From: Phaeobacter italicus
GTDB taxonomy: Bacteria > Pseudomonadota > Alphaproteobacteria > Rhodobacterales > Rhodobacteraceae
Direction: 5' to 3'
Assembly (NCBI RefSeq): GCF_001258055.1
Contig: NZ_CVRM01000011.1
Coordinates: 558,001 to 622,000, forward strand
Length of the DNA: 64,000 bases
Positions 63,077 to 64,000 of the stretch are shown piece after piece (the first letter of the stretch is position 1; each line of letters begins with the position of its first letter). The notes below the pieces were generated by a model, which saw nothing but the letters and a program-made list of their open reading frames with translations, searched no databases and was not told where the DNA came from. The position numbers were made by a program, and so were the translations under genes.

Positions 63077-64000
63077 TTACTTGCCCTCATACCACCAGAC
63101 TTCGGGCATATAACCGATGCCGTCTCCGCTGACGGGCAGGGTTTGGGGGAACTTCAGTTCCTTGACATGGGCGATGCGCCCTTCGGAATACTGCCAGATC
63201 GGGATGACATAGCGGCCGGCGGTCAGCAGGCGATCCAGCGCGCGGGCCGCAGCGATGAAGTCCTCGCGGCTTTTGGAGATCAACATCGCGTCAATCATTG
63301 CATCCACGGCCGGATCCGACACGCCAGTCAGGTTGCGCGAGCCTTCCTGATCCGCACTTGCGCTCCCCCAATAGAGATACTGTTCATTGCCGGGGCTGAG
63401 CGACATGGCCCTGCGGAAGAACGTCAGGTCAAAATCAAAGGCACGCTGGCGTTCGACGAACTGGGCGCTGTCCACCACATCAGCGATGAGAGTGACGCCA
63501 AGACGCTCCAGGGCGCGGGCGTAGATTTCGACGACCGACCGCATTTCGCCTTCGCCGAGGTTCCCCGGCGTCAGAAGCACCTGCAGCTCCAACGCTTCGC
63601 CGCTAGCATTGCGCATGACACCGTCAACAACGGTCCAGCCCGCTTCTGCCATCAGCTTGGTTGCGGCCCTGAGGTTCTTGCGATTGCGTTCGCTGCCATC
63701 GCTTTCGGGAAAGCGGTAGCCTTCCATCACCCCGGGAACCAGCGTGTCTGCGAACGGGGAGAGCAGATCCGCGACCTTCCCCTCAGCCGCGCCGGGCTGC
63801 ATCGCAAGATAGGAGTTGGAGAAGTAGGACGAGATACGGGGCTGGGTGCCGCCAGTCAGGGTCTCGTTCATATATTCAAAGTTGAAGGCGAGGATCAGCG
63901 CTTCGCGGACGCGCCAGTCATCCAAAGGGGCGCGGCGGGTGTTGAAGCCAAGACCGGTCATCCCCGATGGCTTGCCGTTGGGCACGAGGGTCTTGACGAC
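63077..64000 (-). CDS. ABC transporter substrate-binding protein, family 5 (partial)
   Basis: Only the C-terminal 307 or so codons lie in the window; the 5' end continues past base 64000. The visible part (WRVREALILAFNFEYMN, AAKLMAEAGW-type ATKLMAEAGW, RAFDFDLTFFR) matches SBP_bac_5 periplasmic proteins of the peptide or microcin-C (YejA-like) uptake systems. The usual downstream permease genes are not on this side, as a terminator follows, so its operon partners (if any) lie to the right. Confidence 0.85.
   Translation of the reverse strand, partial: VVKTLVPNGKPSGMTGLGFNTRRAPLDDWRVREALILAFNFEYMNETLTGGTQPRISSYFSNSYLAMQPGAAEGKVADLLSPFADTLVPGVMEGYRFPESDGSERNRKNLRAATKLMAEAGWTVVDGVMRNASGEALELQVLLTPGNLGEGEMRSVVEIYARALERLGVTLIADVVDSAQFVERQRAFDFDLTFFRRAMSLSPGNEQYLYWGSASADQEGSRNLTGVSDPAVDAMIDAMLISKSREDFIAAARALDRLLTAGRYVIPIWQYSEGRIAHVKELKFPQTLPVSGDGIGYMPEVWWYEGK

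Noticed and set aside
1-64000. tRNA, rRNA, insertion sequences, prophage and CRISPR arrays
   Set aside because: I looked for tRNA T-loop and acceptor patterns, transposase motifs, terminal inverted repeats and regularly spaced repeats and saw none; a covariance-model scan would be decisive.

Overview
The window reads as a chromosomal segment of an alphaproteobacterium of the family Rhodobacteraceae, most likely a marine roseobacter (Ruegeria/Phaeobacter/Leisingera type). The evidence is the dusB(nifR3)-ntrBC-ntrYX-trkA-trkH-hfq-hflX block in the usual alphaproteobacterial order, an NtrC without the sigma54-contact loop (the Rhodobacter form), a MocR/DUF1127 divergent pair, DUF6477/DUF6456 proteins, a non-pyrrolysine MttB homologue, a metal-site variant HemB and about 60% GC. 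I saw no tRNA, rRNA, insertion sequence, prophage or CRISPR array. The text is dense with genes, many linked by 1-8 bp overlaps.

Layout. 1-3.3 kb: hisI, then gluQ, a methyltransferase and trmFO (tRNA modification). 3.3-3.6 kb: a gene-free gap holding a nested inverted-repeat element. 3.6-5.8 kb: an ECHDC3-like crotonase lacking both catalytic glutamates, a PaaI-type thioesterase and psd. 6.0-7.4 kb: speD-speE (spermidine). 7.5-9.3 kb: a DUF1127 protein and a MocR/GntR-PLP regulator, divergent across a cluster of TACAAT/ATTGTA half-sites. 9.4-10.5 kb: rplM-rpsI with a strong terminator. 10.5-12.2 kb: FkbM methyltransferase and GT25 glycosyltransferase. 12.3-13.8 kb: ppk2-tetR. 13.9-16.7 kb: metA (acetyl-type Glu111), an alpha/beta hydrolase and a P-loop ATPase of unknown role. 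16.8-19.0 kb: a FadL-type porin and an EamA exporter. 19.2-20.6 kb: a lower-GC TylF methyltransferase/PhyH dioxygenase pair. 20.9-24.3 kb: guaA and an MttB-like protein. 24.4-26.0 kb: DUF6477 and DUF6456. 26.1-27.7 kb: oxyR and a peroxiredoxin, with a 14-bp tandem repeat between them.

28-48.5 kb is the conserved housekeeping and nitrogen-control block: lipA, an M20 amidohydrolase, an RcnB-like protein, hpt, a RatA/COQ10-type protein, amt, pncC, pgpA, ispDF, dusB-ntrB-ntrC, ntrY-ntrX, a lipoprotein, trkA-trkH, hfq-hflX. The two Ntr two-component systems, amt and Hfq probably connect nitrogen sensing, ammonium uptake and post-transcriptional control; TrkAH imports potassium. 48.6-64 kb: a penicillin-acylase-type hydrolase, a beta-hydroxyacid dehydrogenase, a SYLF lipoprotein, hemB, a small membrane protein, mfd, a Bcr/CflA exporter, an acyl-CoA synthetase plus DsbA-like pair divergent from a cupin-XRE regulator, a small hypothetical, and the 3' part of a peptide-type solute-binding protein that runs off the right edge.

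No obviously new multi-gene system is present. The most unusual items are the GAFTGA-less NtrC/NtrX pair, the MocR operator cluster, the MetA specificity residue, the compositionally odd TylF-PhyH pair, the nested inverted repeat upstream of trmFO, and the 14-bp repeat array behind oxyR.
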